Of a stretch of DNA of 64,000 bases, positions 42,374 to 52,276 are shown one piece after another. Position 1 is the stretch's first letter. Every line of letters starts with the position of its first letter. Location: NCBI GenBank assembly GCA_910577045.1, contig CAJTLB010000004.1, positions 124,001 to 188,000 of the forward strand. Reading direction: 5' to 3'. This DNA is from an uncultured Lachnospiraceae bacterium. GTDB lineage: Bacteria > Bacillota > Clostridia > Lachnospirales > Lachnospiraceae. The notes beneath the pieces are model-generated. The model saw nothing but the letters and a program-made list of their open reading frames with translations, was not told the DNA's origin and ran no database searches. A program made the position numbers and the translations under genes.

Positions 42374-45300
42374 ATGACTTTTCAAGAATTAATGGATTCT
42401 TACTATATAAGTGAAGAAGATAATAACCAAATCACTTATAACAAACTCTTAACTTTTGCCCAAACCAAAAATATCACTCCTGTTATTGGGGCGGGGCTAT
42501 CCCACTGGGCATACCCTCTCTGGAAAGAAATGTTAGAACAGCAAGCCAAAAACTATGGTTTAACAGAAGAAATCTCTTCTTTACTTAAAGATTCCCAATA
42601 TGAAAAAGCAGCATCTTTATTAGAAAAAGAACTTACCCACAATGGAATGACACATCTACTTAAGCAAATTTTTCGCAGTTCTTTATTAGAAGAAAAAATT
42701 TCTAACTTTCCAGAATATCTAAAAAAAATACCTGTTCTCTTTACAGGCCCTATTATCACCACAAACTTTGATCGGGCAATTGAATTTATATTCCATCTAA
42801 CCAACACCAAATTGCCTGACATGGTTATTCCATCTGATGACTTCCAAAGTGGCAAAATAAAAGAATCTTTACAACAAAATAGTCCTCTTCTTATAAAAAT
42901 GCACGGTGATATAAAAGATATAGAACACCTTATTTTTACTGAGGAATCCTATAATGCCTCTTATGGGAATAATACAGAACATCCAGATTTTACTAAAGAA
43001 ATGCCGAAATTCTTACAAAAAATTATTGAACGCAGCCCTCTTCTTTTCCTTGGATGTAGTTTAGAATCTGACCGTACCTGCACAGTAATTAAAAGCTGTG
43101 CTTTAAACTGCCAACTATTTGCATTTATTGAACTCCCCAAAGAAACAAAAAATCCAGACAATAACCTAAAACCTCTTCTAAAAGATAATAATAAACTTAT
43201 AAAAAAATTAAAAGAACGCTATCAGAATATTGTTGGAAACCTTAATATACAGCCCATTTGGTATCCTTACCATATGCACCAAGAAGCTTTTGATATATTT
43301 TTTACAAAACTAAGTGAAGATTTACATAAAGGACACATATCTAACCCTTTGGCATCTTATCGTTTAATTAACCATTTACCCAAAATAAGAGAGGTCTTCT
43401 TTGGGCGTGATCAGGAAATAGAAAAAATTCATACTACTTTCCAAAGTGGGACCCGTACTTTGTTTCTACAAGGCATTGGTGGAATTGGAAAAAGCGAATT
43501 AGCCAAAAATTATGCCTTAAAATATCAGGGCTCCTATAACCATATTATATTTACCAGCTATACTTCTAGCTTAAAGGAACTTATATGTAACCCAAATGCT
43601 ATCCAAATTGAGAATTTAATGCAGGCCCCAAATGAAAATGACAATGAATTTTTCCAGCGTAAGCTCCATATATTACAAAATCTAAGCAATGAAAAAACAT
43701 TGCTTATTATAGATAATTTCGATGTCAAAGAAGACCCCGACTTAACAGATTTCTTAAAAGGAAACTATTGTATTCTTTTTACAACACGTTATCCCCATCC
43801 AGAATACAAAACTATTCCTGTAGAAAATATTAATAATATAGAAGACTTGCGTAAAATCTTTATAAAAAATACAAGTATGGATATAAAAGAAGAAGAGCTC
43901 TCCTATTTAAACGAAATATTTGAATTTGTAGGATACCACACATATGCTATCGAATTAATTGCAAAACAAATGGTCGCTAGTTTTTTAACTCCTAAAACTA
44001 TGTTAGAACTATTAAAAAAACGGCTACTACCTACTGTGGCAACAGAAAATATTATAGGTAAAAATGGACAAAAACCAGCTTTTGAGCATATACGTTCTCT
44101 TTTTAACTTAAGCAACTTAAATGAAAAAGAAAAACAAATTATGATGTATTTATCCCTTATGGGTATCCAAGGAATACAAGCTACTCACTTTAAAGAATGG
44201 GCAGAACTTCCATCATATGAGGTAATACACCCATTAATCCATAATAGTTGGATACGGACAGAAAATAACCAACTTCTTTCTTTACATCCTTTGGTAAAAG
44301 AAGTTGTATATTCTGAATTACATCCTTCTATAGAAAATTGCCGTATTTTTTTAGAGAATATTGCTGATTTTTGTTGTGGTGCATGGATGAGGAATTATCA
44401 GGAGAATATACCTATAACCAATAATATTCTAGAAATCTTAAGTCTTTTTGAGCCAAATGGCAAGGAAATCCAAATTTTTGAGCCTATTATTGGTTTTCTC
44501 TGGCAAATAGGAAAATTTGATGATTCCATTCATTATTTCCATATCCTTTATAATTCCTGTTTAAAGGAATATGGAGAAAATAGCAATATTACAGGAGTAA
44601 TTGCTAAAAGTTTAGGTGGTGCTTATTTTAATAGCGGGGACCTTCTTTCTTCTATTCCATGGTATAAACAAGCACTATATTGTATGCAGCTTACTGGAAA
44701 TGAGGATAGGGAAGACTTTGCCATGGCATATGAAAAAGTTGCACGTTGTTATACATGGGAATATGAACAAGATTTAAAAAAGGCAAAAGAATACTTTGAA
44801 ATAGCACTTGAAATGCGCTATCGAATTAAAACTGATATAAAATGTGGAAAAGCAAAAACTAGATTAATTGATCCTAAACATTATACATTAAATGAAGCAG
44901 AATCCACAATTGGTGAAACTTATATGGAAATGGGACGTATGTACCAAGTATACAAAGAATATAAAAAAGCTCTAGAATATAGCAAAATATACGAAAATTC
45001 TCTATTAAAATTTCAACCCTTCAATCTTTCTGGTCTCGCCTATGCTTATTGCGACCAAGGAATGTGCTACTATTATCTTGGTTTACAAGAAAAAGAACAA
45101 GGAAACAGCAAACTTGCTATAGAAAACTGGCTAAAATCAGAAGAATATTTAACAAAAGCATTAGAGTCCAATATAAATATGCGGGGCGCAATAGCAGTTG
45201 ATACTATTGATAACCAACAATATCTAGCAGATGTCCATAACGCCTTATCCAAAGAAATGTATCAAAAAGCTCTTGAAGAATACGCAACAGCCCTTCAAAT

Positions 45301-45388
45301 GACTGAAAACCTTATTGGGCCAAACTGTAAGAAAGCACAAACCATAAGACAAAAACTCCTGTCTAGTACCAGCTATAAAAACCTGTAA
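42374..45388 (+). CDS. SIR2-STAND (NB-ARC)-TPR protein, candidate antiphage NLR-like sensor
   Basis: A 1,004-residue three-part protein. Residues about 20-310 are a SIR2-like NAD-binding/NADase domain: NITPVIGAGLS (34-43), ITTNFD (128-133), KMHGD (His about 177) and LLFLGCSLESD (223-233). A linker FFGRDQEIEKIH leads to a STAND NTPase with P-loop LQGIGGIGKSELA (365-377) and Walker B LLIIDNFD (443-450). From about residue 700 come TPR-like repeats (AYFNSGDLLSSIPWYKQAL, YMEMGRMYQVYKEYKKALEY). Such SIR2-STAND proteins deplete NAD on sensing phage proteins (Avs5-like and related systems). No partner gene is evident. Function is inferred. Confidence 0.85.
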   Translation: MTFQELMDSYYISEEDNNQITYNKLLTFAQTKNITPVIGAGLSHWAYPLWKEMLEQQAKNYGLTEEISSLLKDSQYEKAASLLEKELTHNGMTHLLKQIFRSSLLEEKISNFPEYLKKIPVLFTGPIITTNFDRAIEFIFHLTNTKLPDMVIPSDDFQSGKIKESLQQNSPLLIKMHGDIKDIEHLIFTEESYNASYGNNTEHPDFTKEMPKFLQKIIERSPLLFLGCSLESDRTCTVIKSCALNCQLFAFIELPKETKNPDNNLKPLLKDNNKLIKKLKERYQNIVGNLNIQPIWYPYHMHQEAFDIFFTKLSEDLHKGHISNPLASYRLINHLPKIREVFFGRDQEIEKIHTTFQSGTRTLFLQGIGGIGKSELAKNYALKYQGSYNHIIFTSYTSSLKELICNPNAIQIENLMQAPNENDNEFFQRKLHILQNLSNEKTLLIIDNFDVKEDPDLTDFLKGNYCILFTTRYPHPEYKTIPVENINNIEDLRKIFIKNTSMDIKEEELSYLNEIFEFVGYHTYAIELIAKQMVASFLTPKTMLELLKKRLLPTVATENIIGKNGQKPAFEHIRSLFNLSNLNEKEKQIMMYLSLMGIQGIQATHFKEWAELPSYEVIHPLIHNSWIRTENNQLLSLHPLVKEVVYSELHPSIENCRIFLENIADFCCGAWMRNYQENIPITNNILEILSLFEPNGKEIQIFEPIIGFLWQIGKFDDSIHYFHILYNSCLKEYGENSNITGVIAKSLGGAYFNSGDLLSSIPWYKQALYCMQLTGNEDREDFAMAYEKVARCYTWEYEQDLKKAKEYFEIALEMRYRIKTDIKCGKAKTRLIDPKHYTLNEAESTIGETYMEMGRMYQVYKEYKKALEYSKIYENSLLKFQPFNLSGLAYAYCDQGMCYYYLGLQEKEQGNSKLAIENWLKSEEYLTKALESNINMRGAIAVDTIDNQQYLADVHNALSKEMYQKALEEYATALQMTENLIGPNCKKAQTIRQKLLSSTSYKNL

Positions 45389-45410
45389 ATGCTTTTTCCA
45401 AAAACTTATA

Positions 45411-45447
45411 AGGCTTCCCATAATAAAAATAAAATTATAGGAGGCCT
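45411..45447. terminator. Terminator between SIR2-STAND and recombinase genes
   Basis: AGGCTTCC-ATAAT (45411-45424) pairs with ATTAT-GGAGGCCT (45434-45447) with one mismatch and one wobble, followed by ATTTTAAC. It can act on both convergent transcripts. Confidence 0.7.
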
Positions 45448-45507
45448 ATTTTAACAAAAAACTATTGAACCATTCCCTTTCGTAAATACTACAAAAGTAG
45501 TTGTATA

Positions 45508-46104
45508 CTATAATACTGGATGTGCCTTATCATAAAATGTACTCTCTGCCAGCCCACACAACATTGCAGCTTCCCTCATTGTAAGTTCTTTATTCTTCCA
45601 CTTAATACATATAGCTTGAAAATTTTCGGGTACAGGTATCTCTGGCCTTCCAAAACGGATTCCTTTCTCCCTAGCTGCTACAATTCCCTCTGCCTGCCTT
45701 TGGCGTATAATTTGCCTTTCATTCTCTGCTACAAAACTCAATACCTGCAATACAATATCACTTAAAAAAGTACCCATTAAATCTTTCCCACGCCTTGTAT
45801 CTAAAAGTGGCATATCAATTACTACAATATCTGCTTGCTTTTCTTTTGTAATAAAACGCCATTGCTCAATAATCTCCTCATAATTCCTCCCAAGCCTGTC
45901 AATGGATTTAATATAGATTACAGATTTTTTATCCAAAATTGACATCAAACGCTGGTATGCTGGCCTAATAAAATCTTTTCCTGATTGCTTATCTGTAAAA
46001 ATACTATCTGATGGAACTCCAGCCTCCCTCATAGCAAATATTTGCCTGTCTTCATTTTGTTCCTTGGTACTTACTCTTATATATCCATATATCTTTTGTT
46101 CCAT
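45508..46104 (-). CDS. Serine recombinase (resolvase/invertase family)
   Basis: A 198-residue small serine recombinase: catalytic Ser about 12 in YIRVSTKEQNEDRQ, IKSIDRLGRNYEEIIEQW with the active-site arginine, VLSFVAENERQIIRQRQAEGI, and a C-terminal helix-turn-helix (LTMREAAMLCGLAESTFYDKA). Size fits resolvases and DNA invertases rather than large integrases. It lies at the downstream end of the polysaccharide operon. Such enzymes can invert promoters of surface-polysaccharide loci, but no recombination sites could be assigned here. Confidence 0.88.
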   Translation of the reverse strand: MEQKIYGYIRVSTKEQNEDRQIFAMREAGVPSDSIFTDKQSGKDFIRPAYQRLMSILDKKSVIYIKSIDRLGRNYEEIIEQWRFITKEKQADIVVIDMPLLDTRRGKDLMGTFLSDIVLQVLSFVAENERQIIRQRQAEGIVAAREKGIRFGRPEIPVPENFQAICIKWKNKELTMREAAMLCGLAESTFYDKAHPVL

Positions 46105-46141
46105 TACAGATATGTCAACTCCTTATCTAACTTACATTAAC

Positions 46142-46879
46142 CTAAAACTGTTCTAAGCCTTTACATACTGTTTCATAACTTTCTAAACTTCCAATATCAT
46201 AACGCTTTCCAGGCATTTTCATAGCATAAACCTCCTCCCTCTTACAAAGCCACGATAAAAACCCGCCTGGCGAATCTGATGGGCAACCCATATTTATCCC
46301 TTCTTGTATAGTAGGAAGTATCTTTTGGGTAAATATATAAAAGGGAGGAATTGCATATGTTCCTTTTGGAACTATTGGTTTTTCTTCCATATTAAGAATC
46401 AACCCTGTATCTGATAGTTCAGCTACTCCTGTTTTTCTTAGTTTTTCTATATTTTCTTCTTTATGGCACATAACCATATTATGTTTTGTTTTACAAAATT
46501 CTTCCACAAAAACCTTTAAAGAAAAATCTAGCAGATTATCTCCTGCAAGTATCAATAAATCATCTTTTATTTCTGCTTGTTTTATTACAAATTCTATGTC
46601 TTTCACTGCACCTAAGCGATTTTCATTTTCTGTGCTTCCGTCATCAAAAAGTACCACTTTATCCTTATAGGCAAGCGATTCTTTCCATTCTTCAAATTGT
46701 AGGATAAACCTATGGTTCGTTACAATAAAATATTCTTTTATATTACAATTTTCTTCCAAATCTTCAAGCAAATACTCTAATATAGCCTTTTCTTTAACAG
46801 GAAGAAGCGGCTTTGGAAAATCTTTAGTAAGCGGATACATTCTTGTTGCATATCCTGCTGCAAGTATTAAGCATTTCAT
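46142..46879 (-). CDS. Sugar-phosphate nucleotidyltransferase
   Basis: A 245-residue NTP_transferase protein with the signature MKCLILAAGYATRMYPLTKDFPKPLLPV (GxGxR-like loop and PKP lysine), ILAGDNLLDF and EEKPIVPKGTYAIPPFYIFT. It makes an NDP-sugar from a sugar 1-phosphate. The neighbouring GHMP kinase and phosphomutase suggest a salvage/activation route for one sugar, which cannot be identified from sequence. Confidence 0.85.
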   Translation of the reverse strand: MKCLILAAGYATRMYPLTKDFPKPLLPVKEKAILEYLLEDLEENCNIKEYFIVTNHRFILQFEEWKESLAYKDKVVLFDDGSTENENRLGAVKDIEFVIKQAEIKDDLLILAGDNLLDFSLKVFVEEFCKTKHNMVMCHKEENIEKLRKTGVAELSDTGLILNMEEKPIVPKGTYAIPPFYIFTQKILPTIQEGINMGCPSDSPGGFLSWLCKREEVYAMKMPGKRYDIGSLESYETVCKGLEQF

Positions 46880-46935
46880 TTTATCCTCATTTCTACGCCT
46901 CTTTTGCGTACTTTAACTTTATAGGAATAGATGTT

Positions 46936-48063
46936 TTAAACCAAGTCTACCCCATCTGCTGTTTGGCAAAAAGTTATTTTAAAACTATCCTTTAATTCTG
47001 GATATTGTTTCAAATAACATTTTTTAATAGTTTCTTCTATTTCTTCTTTATATTCAGGATTAATAATTGCCATACTGCTCCCATTAAATCCAGCCCCTGA
47101 AAAACGTCCTCCATAAATTCCCTTTGTACCTTTTATTAACTCTTGCAAATAATGGAGTTGATCGGATCCTGTCTGGTAATAATGAATAGAACTTTCTCCT
47201 GATTCTGTAATTAACCTGCCAAATTTCTCTATATCACCTTGTTTCCAAGCTTTTTTCCCCAACTTTACCCTTTGCATTTCTGTATAAAAATGCCTCGCCC
47301 TTTTATACCAACTTTCTGGAAGTTTATTTTTATATTCATCATAAATTCCTTCTGGGACATCTCTTAAATACGTATCTTGATACTTTCCGTACTCCATATG
47401 GCTAAAAGCTTTTAACGCATATGCGGCCGCACGGCACTCATCTACACGCATATTATAAGCAGAACCTGCAAGGCTTCTTTCTAGCCCAGAAAAAATTACT
47501 GCTATTTCAAATTCTGGCATATTAGAAGAAATAGGTATTAATTCGCAAGAATCATCTAATGTATCTAAATACAATAAATGTTCTTTCCTAGAATACACCT
47601 CACAGCTTTGATCTAATTTCCCTACATTTACACCAATATAATTTCGTTCCTCCCAAATAGCGTGTTTAATTAATTCTGCTTCCGTTAAATGAATTGCATT
47701 AGCCCTACAAAGAGCAGATAAATACGTAATAATCACCGCTGCTGAAGATGATAAACCTCCCGTTGGCAGGCTTCCTGTTATTTCACCTTTTATCCCAAAC
47801 TCAAGCTGGTACTTTCTAGAAAGTGTGTGTACAGCCCCAATTAGAAAATCTCCCCAATACATTTTCCGTTCTGGTAAATCTGTAAGAGTACAATTTACTA
47901 TTCCTACATAATTTTTACTGGTAACATAAATTGTACCATCTTGCGTTGGTTCATACTCTAATGTTACGCCATGGTCTAAAGCAAAACCTGTAACAATCCC
48001 ATATTGATGATCTACATGTGCACCCAATGGGCAGATTCTATATGGACAATGAATTATTTGCAT
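46936..48063 (-). CDS. GHMP-family sugar kinase (galactokinase-like)
   Basis: A 375-residue GHMP kinase: CPYRICPLGAHVDHQYGIVTGFALDHG is the substrate-binding N-terminal motif of galactokinase-type enzymes, GSLPTGGLSSSAAVIITYLSALC is the ATP loop, and GGRFSGAGFNGSSMAIIN the third motif. It overlaps the phosphomutase by 10 nt. It probably phosphorylates C1 of a hexose or uronic acid for the adjacent nucleotidyltransferase. Confidence 0.85.
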   Translation of the reverse strand: MQIIHCPYRICPLGAHVDHQYGIVTGFALDHGVTLEYEPTQDGTIYVTSKNYVGIVNCTLTDLPERKMYWGDFLIGAVHTLSRKYQLEFGIKGEITGSLPTGGLSSSAAVIITYLSALCRANAIHLTEAELIKHAIWEERNYIGVNVGKLDQSCEVYSRKEHLLYLDTLDDSCELIPISSNMPEFEIAVIFSGLERSLAGSAYNMRVDECRAAAYALKAFSHMEYGKYQDTYLRDVPEGIYDEYKNKLPESWYKRARHFYTEMQRVKLGKKAWKQGDIEKFGRLITESGESSIHYYQTGSDQLHYLQELIKGTKGIYGGRFSGAGFNGSSMAIINPEYKEEIEETIKKCYLKQYPELKDSFKITFCQTADGVDLV

Positions 48064-49781
48064 ATTATATACTCCTTTAAACTTTTTTCTATTTTTTTTG
48101 TTTCTTCTTCTGCCTTTGCGCGATCTAATGCACTAACAGAAACATATACTTTAAGCTTTGGTTCTGTCCCAGACGGCCTAATAACCACAGAACAATTATC
48201 CTCTAATATAAACTTCAGCACATCTGACTTTGGCAATCCACCTAACCCATTCTTATAATCCAAGCACTCTTTTACTTGTTTTGTTCCAAATATCCCTACC
48301 CCTACCCTCATCTCTTCCATAATTTCTTGCATCTTCTCAAATCCTGCTGCCCCTTTGCACTCATATGAATAAAGTGTATTCAGACAAAAACCATAACGTA
48401 AATATAGCTCTTCTAGCTTATCTAGCAAATTAATCCCATTAGCCTTATAATACGCATACATTTCACAAATAAGAAAAGAAGCATTCACTGCATCCTTATC
48501 CCTAACATAACTGCCACTTAAATACCCATAACTTTCTTCAAAGCCAAAAATATAAGAATCTACCTTTCCTTTTTCTTCCAGCTTCCCAATTTGTTCTCCA
48601 ATAAACTTAAATCCTGTGAGTACATTTATTGTCTGTACCCCATAATTTTCTGCTATTTGTTCTGCCATATCTGTTGTTACAATTGTTTTTACCATAACTG
48701 GATTATCAGGCATAAACCCATTCTCTCTTCTACGAGAGCAAATATAATCAAAAAGTAATAAGCCTGTCTCATTTCCAGATAACAACACATAGTCCTCTTC
48801 ATTCCTTTGTACCGCAATCCCCACTCTATCACAATCTGGATCTGTAGCAAGCAATAGATCTGCCTGTTTTTCCTTTGCCATCTTTAATCCTAATCCCATT
48901 GCCTCTTTATTTTCTGGATTGGGATATGGACAAGTTGGGAACCTTCCATCTGGGTTTTTCTGTTCTTCTACTACATAAATTTTTTTATATCCACTTTCCT
49001 TTAACACTCTTAATATGGGTTTTAAGCCTGTCCCATTTAATGGCGTATATACAATTGTTATATCCCGGTTTATTTTAAGATTTCCTTTTACTAAAGATTG
49101 TTGTTTCACTTCTTCTATATAAGAATCATATACATGGTTTTCTATATAACAAATTTTTCCTTGTAATATTCCTTCTTGGAAATCTATTTCTTGTATATCC
49201 TTAAAAATATCTAATTGTTCTATTTCTACTAATATTTTCTCTGCTGCATCTGTAGTAATTTGGCACCCATCTGCCCCATATACTTTATAGCCATTATATT
49301 CTGCTGGATTATGGGATGCAGTAATCATAATGCCTGCTGCACATCCAAGTTTCCGAACTGCATAAGAAAGACATGGCGTTGGCATTAATTCTTTATAAAT
49401 TTCTGCTTTTATTCCATTTGCTGCAAAAATACAGCAAGCTGTTTTTGCAAATAATTCTGACTTTTCCCTAGAATCATAGCTAACTGCAATCTTTCTTTTT
49501 TCTTTTTGAAAATTTTTATTTATATAATTTGACAAACCCTGTGAAGCCTTTCCAACTGTATATATATTCATACGGTTTGTCCCAGCCCCAATAATGCCTC
49601 TTAACCCTCCTGTCCCAAAAGAAAGATTTTTATAAAAAGCATCATAAAGTTTATCTGAACTATCTGCTAATTCTTTTAATTCCTGTTTTACATCTTCGTC
49701 TTTATTAATAAACTTGATCCAACGTTCATAATTATTTAAAATATCTATATCCCTTATATCCTTACCTTTTAATACAACCAT
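48054..49781 (-). CDS. Phosphoglucomutase/phosphomannomutase
   Basis: A 575-residue alpha-D-phosphohexomutase. FGTGGLRGIIGAGTNRMN opens domain 1, MITASHNPAEYNGYKVYGADG holds the catalytic phosphoserine (about 156), LATDPDCDRVGIAV binds Mg, GFEESYGYLSGSYVRDKDAV sets sugar specificity and RPSGTEPKLKVYV binds phosphate. It interconverts hexose 6- and 1-phosphates, linking ManA to ManC. Confidence 0.9.
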   Translation of the reverse strand: MVVLKGKDIRDIDILNNYERWIKFINKDEDVKQELKELADSSDKLYDAFYKNLSFGTGGLRGIIGAGTNRMNIYTVGKASQGLSNYINKNFQKEKRKIAVSYDSREKSELFAKTACCIFAANGIKAEIYKELMPTPCLSYAVRKLGCAAGIMITASHNPAEYNGYKVYGADGCQITTDAAEKILVEIEQLDIFKDIQEIDFQEGILQGKICYIENHVYDSYIEEVKQQSLVKGNLKINRDITIVYTPLNGTGLKPILRVLKESGYKKIYVVEEQKNPDGRFPTCPYPNPENKEAMGLGLKMAKEKQADLLLATDPDCDRVGIAVQRNEEDYVLLSGNETGLLLFDYICSRRRENGFMPDNPVMVKTIVTTDMAEQIAENYGVQTINVLTGFKFIGEQIGKLEEKGKVDSYIFGFEESYGYLSGSYVRDKDAVNASFLICEMYAYYKANGINLLDKLEELYLRYGFCLNTLYSYECKGAAGFEKMQEIMEEMRVGVGIFGTKQVKECLDYKNGLGGLPKSDVLKFILEDNCSVVIRPSGTEPKLKVYVSVSALDRAKAEEETKKIEKSLKEYIICK

Positions 49782-49810
49782 TACTATCCCTTTCTAAATC
49801 ACACCCTATA

Positions 49811-50827
49811 TCAACACATTATTTTTAATAACTGTGCTTTTCCATGTAACTTTAACACTCCGCTTCCTGCTGGAACAAAAATACAATCTCCTTTAAAAAA
49901 GCAAAATGATATTTTATCAGTAAATACTGTTCCACATCCCTCTGTACACAATAATACTTGAAATGATAAAGAAATTCCCTTTACTTCTGCCATAGAACGG
50001 CACCGTTCGGTATTGATTAACATCCGTTCTACCTGAAAATATTTACATCTGCAAAGCAACTCCATTGCACAACCTGGTTGGTACTTTAACATACGCATTG
50101 GTTGCCTTGGTTCTGGCATGGCATTTAAATTAATCACATCCATTGCCTTCTCAATATGCAGTTCCCTTTTATTTCCCTTTTTATCTACACGATTATAATC
50201 ATATAAACGATATGTCAAATTCGAATTTTCTTGGATTTCTGCAATTAAGGCACCTGCCCCTATCCCATGCACAGTTCCTGGCTCTACATAAAATATGTCA
50301 TCTTTTTTTATTTTTACATGTTGTAAATGCTTATCTATTATTCCTTTTACTATACTATTCCTTAATTTTTTTTCATCTATATTATGGCGAAACCCATAGA
50401 TAATTTCCGCATTTTTTTTTGCATCTAAAACATACCACATTTCGCTTTTTCCAAAAGAACCATTTTCTTTTTCCTTAGCATACTTATCATCTGGATGGAC
50501 TTGTACCGATAAATCTTGTGCTGCGTCAATTAATTTAATTAAAATAGGAATTTGGCCCTTTTTATTTGCATATTTTCCTATATATTCTGGATGTTCCTTT
50601 AAAACCTCAACTAAAGTTTTTCCTTTATTTTTTCCACTAGATATTTTACTAACCCCATCTGGATGCGTAGAACACTCCCAAGTTTCTGCCAAAGGAACCA
50701 TTTCTATTTGTTTAGAAAAGTCATCCTTTAAACGTCTTCCTCCCCATAAATAATCTTTTCCTATAGGTTCCAACAAAAAAGGCTGCCCTATTTCTTTATC
50801 TTTCCAATTCGAATTTATGTTTATCAT
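49811..50827 (-). CDS. manA: Mannose-6-phosphate isomerase, class I
   Basis: Interconverts fructose 6-phosphate and mannose 6-phosphate. The 338-residue protein carries the zinc-site region LIDAAQDLSVQVHPDDKYAKEKENG, KSEMWYVLDA, the active-site block EPGTVHGIGAGALIAEIQENSNLTYRLYDYNR and a C-terminal cupin fold. It overlaps the manC 3' end by 32 nt; AAGGAG upstream of ATG 50827 supports this start. Confidence 0.9.
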   Translation of the reverse strand: MININSNWKDKEIGQPFLLEPIGKDYLWGGRRLKDDFSKQIEMVPLAETWECSTHPDGVSKISSGKNKGKTLVEVLKEHPEYIGKYANKKGQIPILIKLIDAAQDLSVQVHPDDKYAKEKENGSFGKSEMWYVLDAKKNAEIIYGFRHNIDEKKLRNSIVKGIIDKHLQHVKIKKDDIFYVEPGTVHGIGAGALIAEIQENSNLTYRLYDYNRVDKKGNKRELHIEKAMDVINLNAMPEPRQPMRMLKYQPGCAMELLCRCKYFQVERMLINTERCRSMAEVKGISLSFQVLLCTEGCGTVFTDKISFCFFKGDCIFVPAGSGVLKLHGKAQLLKIMC

Positions 50828-52109
50828 CTACACTAATCTCCTTACCAAGCTGTATCTCAATTACATGTAGTTCTGTATCCGCAATAATTGTATGGCGGCA
50901 TCCTGCCTGCATCGTTACTACATCGCCAGCAGAAATATGTTGTTCCATGCCATCTACAATTGTCCTTCCTTCCCCAGATATTACTGTCCATATTTCGTCT
51001 CTTCTATCATGGCTATGATAATTCATATAATGCCCTTTATTTAAAACAATTTTAATTGTCATACTTTGATCTGACACATCTAAAACTTTATAGTTTCCCC
51101 ATGATTTTTCTGCAAACATTACTTGATTATCCAATTTATCCACAAAAGGTTTAATATAACTAGATTGCTCTTTATCTGAAACTAAAATTCCTTCTGGGCT
51201 CGCTGAAACTACTACGTTTTTCATTCCCATACAAAGAATAGGGACATCTAATTCATTAATAACATGTGTATTTTCGCAGGTATCATTCATTATTACATTT
51301 CCAATTGTATCTTCTTCCATAGCTTCTGTTAAAGTATTCCATGTCCCTAAATCCTTCCAACGGCCAGCAAACCGTAAAACTTGAATTTTTTCCTCTTTTT
51401 CTACCACAGCATAATCAAAACTAATTTTATCCAATTCTTCATATTTTGCATATAAATCATCATAATCCATAAACTCAATTTGTTCCTGTGCTTTATCTAA
51501 CACATACTTTAATTTATAAGCAAATACACCCCCATTCCATAAAGCGCCTTGTGCTATATAATCCTTTGCCCCTGCTTTATCAGGTTTCTCCTTAAATTCC
51601 TTTACTGTACTAACCTTTTGATTATCTGTTGTTAAAATATACCCATATTTTTCACTTGGATATGTTGGCTCCATTCCCATTAATACTAGGTTCGCTTCCC
51701 CTTTAAGCGCAATTTCCCCTAAATCATTTAATGCTTTAAAATACTCATCATCTACGTATGGATCCACAGGGCATACCACTACCACATCCTCCTCTGATAT
51801 GCCCTGTACATCACGCAAATATGCCGTAGCAAGCACAATTGCTGGAAAAGTATCTCTTCTACAAGGTTCTACAGAAATACCTATTTTATCGCCCAATTGA
51901 TTATGAAGTGCTGATACTTGTGTTTTTGGTGCAGCTACAGTAATAGAAGCATTAGGATCTACTTTTTGAATTTGATGGTACATACGTTGTACCATAGAAT
52001 CATACCCTTCTTCTGATTTAAAAATTTTAATAAACTGTTTCGAACGTACCTCATTGGAAAGTGGCCATAAACGCTTTCCTGAACCGCCAGATAATAAAAT
52101 AATATTCAT
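50796..52109 (-). CDS. manC: Mannose-1-phosphate guanylyltransferase with C-terminal cupin
   Basis: Makes GDP-mannose from mannose 1-phosphate and GTP. The 437-residue protein has MNIILLSGGSGKRLWPLSNEVRSKQFIKIF at the N-terminus, FKEKPDKAGAKDYI and ALWNGGVFAYKL in the catalytic domain. The C-terminal mannose-isomerase-type cupin reads MTIKIVLNKGHYMNYHSHDRRDEIWTVISGEG. It feeds Gmd. It is preceded by a 200-bp intergenic region with nested inverted repeats. Confidence 0.93.
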   Translation of the reverse strand: MNIILLSGGSGKRLWPLSNEVRSKQFIKIFKSEEGYDSMVQRMYHQIQKVDPNASITVAAPKTQVSALHNQLGDKIGISVEPCRRDTFPAIVLATAYLRDVQGISEEDVVVVCPVDPYVDDEYFKALNDLGEIALKGEANLVLMGMEPTYPSEKYGYILTTDNQKVSTVKEFKEKPDKAGAKDYIAQGALWNGGVFAYKLKYVLDKAQEQIEFMDYDDLYAKYEELDKISFDYAVVEKEEKIQVLRFAGRWKDLGTWNTLTEAMEEDTIGNVIMNDTCENTHVINELDVPILCMGMKNVVVSASPEGILVSDKEQSSYIKPFVDKLDNQVMFAEKSWGNYKVLDVSDQSMTIKIVLNKGHYMNYHSHDRRDEIWTVISGEGRTIVDGMEQHISAGDVVTMQAGCRHTIIADTELHVIEIQLGKEISVDDKHKFELER

Positions 52110-52225
52110 TTTTACGTTTCTCCTGTATTTTTTATAATAACTCGTCTATTTTTAATGTAAGCGTATATTATGTATTATAACTTTGAGAGAACAACTATAT
52201 TACATCCAAAATCCCCCAATATTAA

Positions 52226-52276
52226 ATAATTATATATCTTACACCAGAGAATACCAACTGTAAGATACATAATTAT
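52226..52276. repeat. Nested inverted repeats in the manC upstream region
   Basis: Two 18-bp arms (52226-52243 and 52259-52276, one mismatch) surround a 15-bp spacer. Outside them AACTTTGA (52179-52186) pairs with TCAAAGTT (52276-52283), and near the gap ends TTTTTTATAA-type and GAGTTATAAAAAA sequences are also inverted. Putative promoter boxes (TTGTTC, 18 nt, TAATAT on minus) lie between these arms and manC. Possibly an operator, a terminator or an inversion site. Confidence 0.6.

Noticed and set aside
45508..46104. Prophage or integrative element
   Set aside because: Only a small serine recombinase and a lone holin-like toxin remnant far apart; no phage structural, replication or att sequences.
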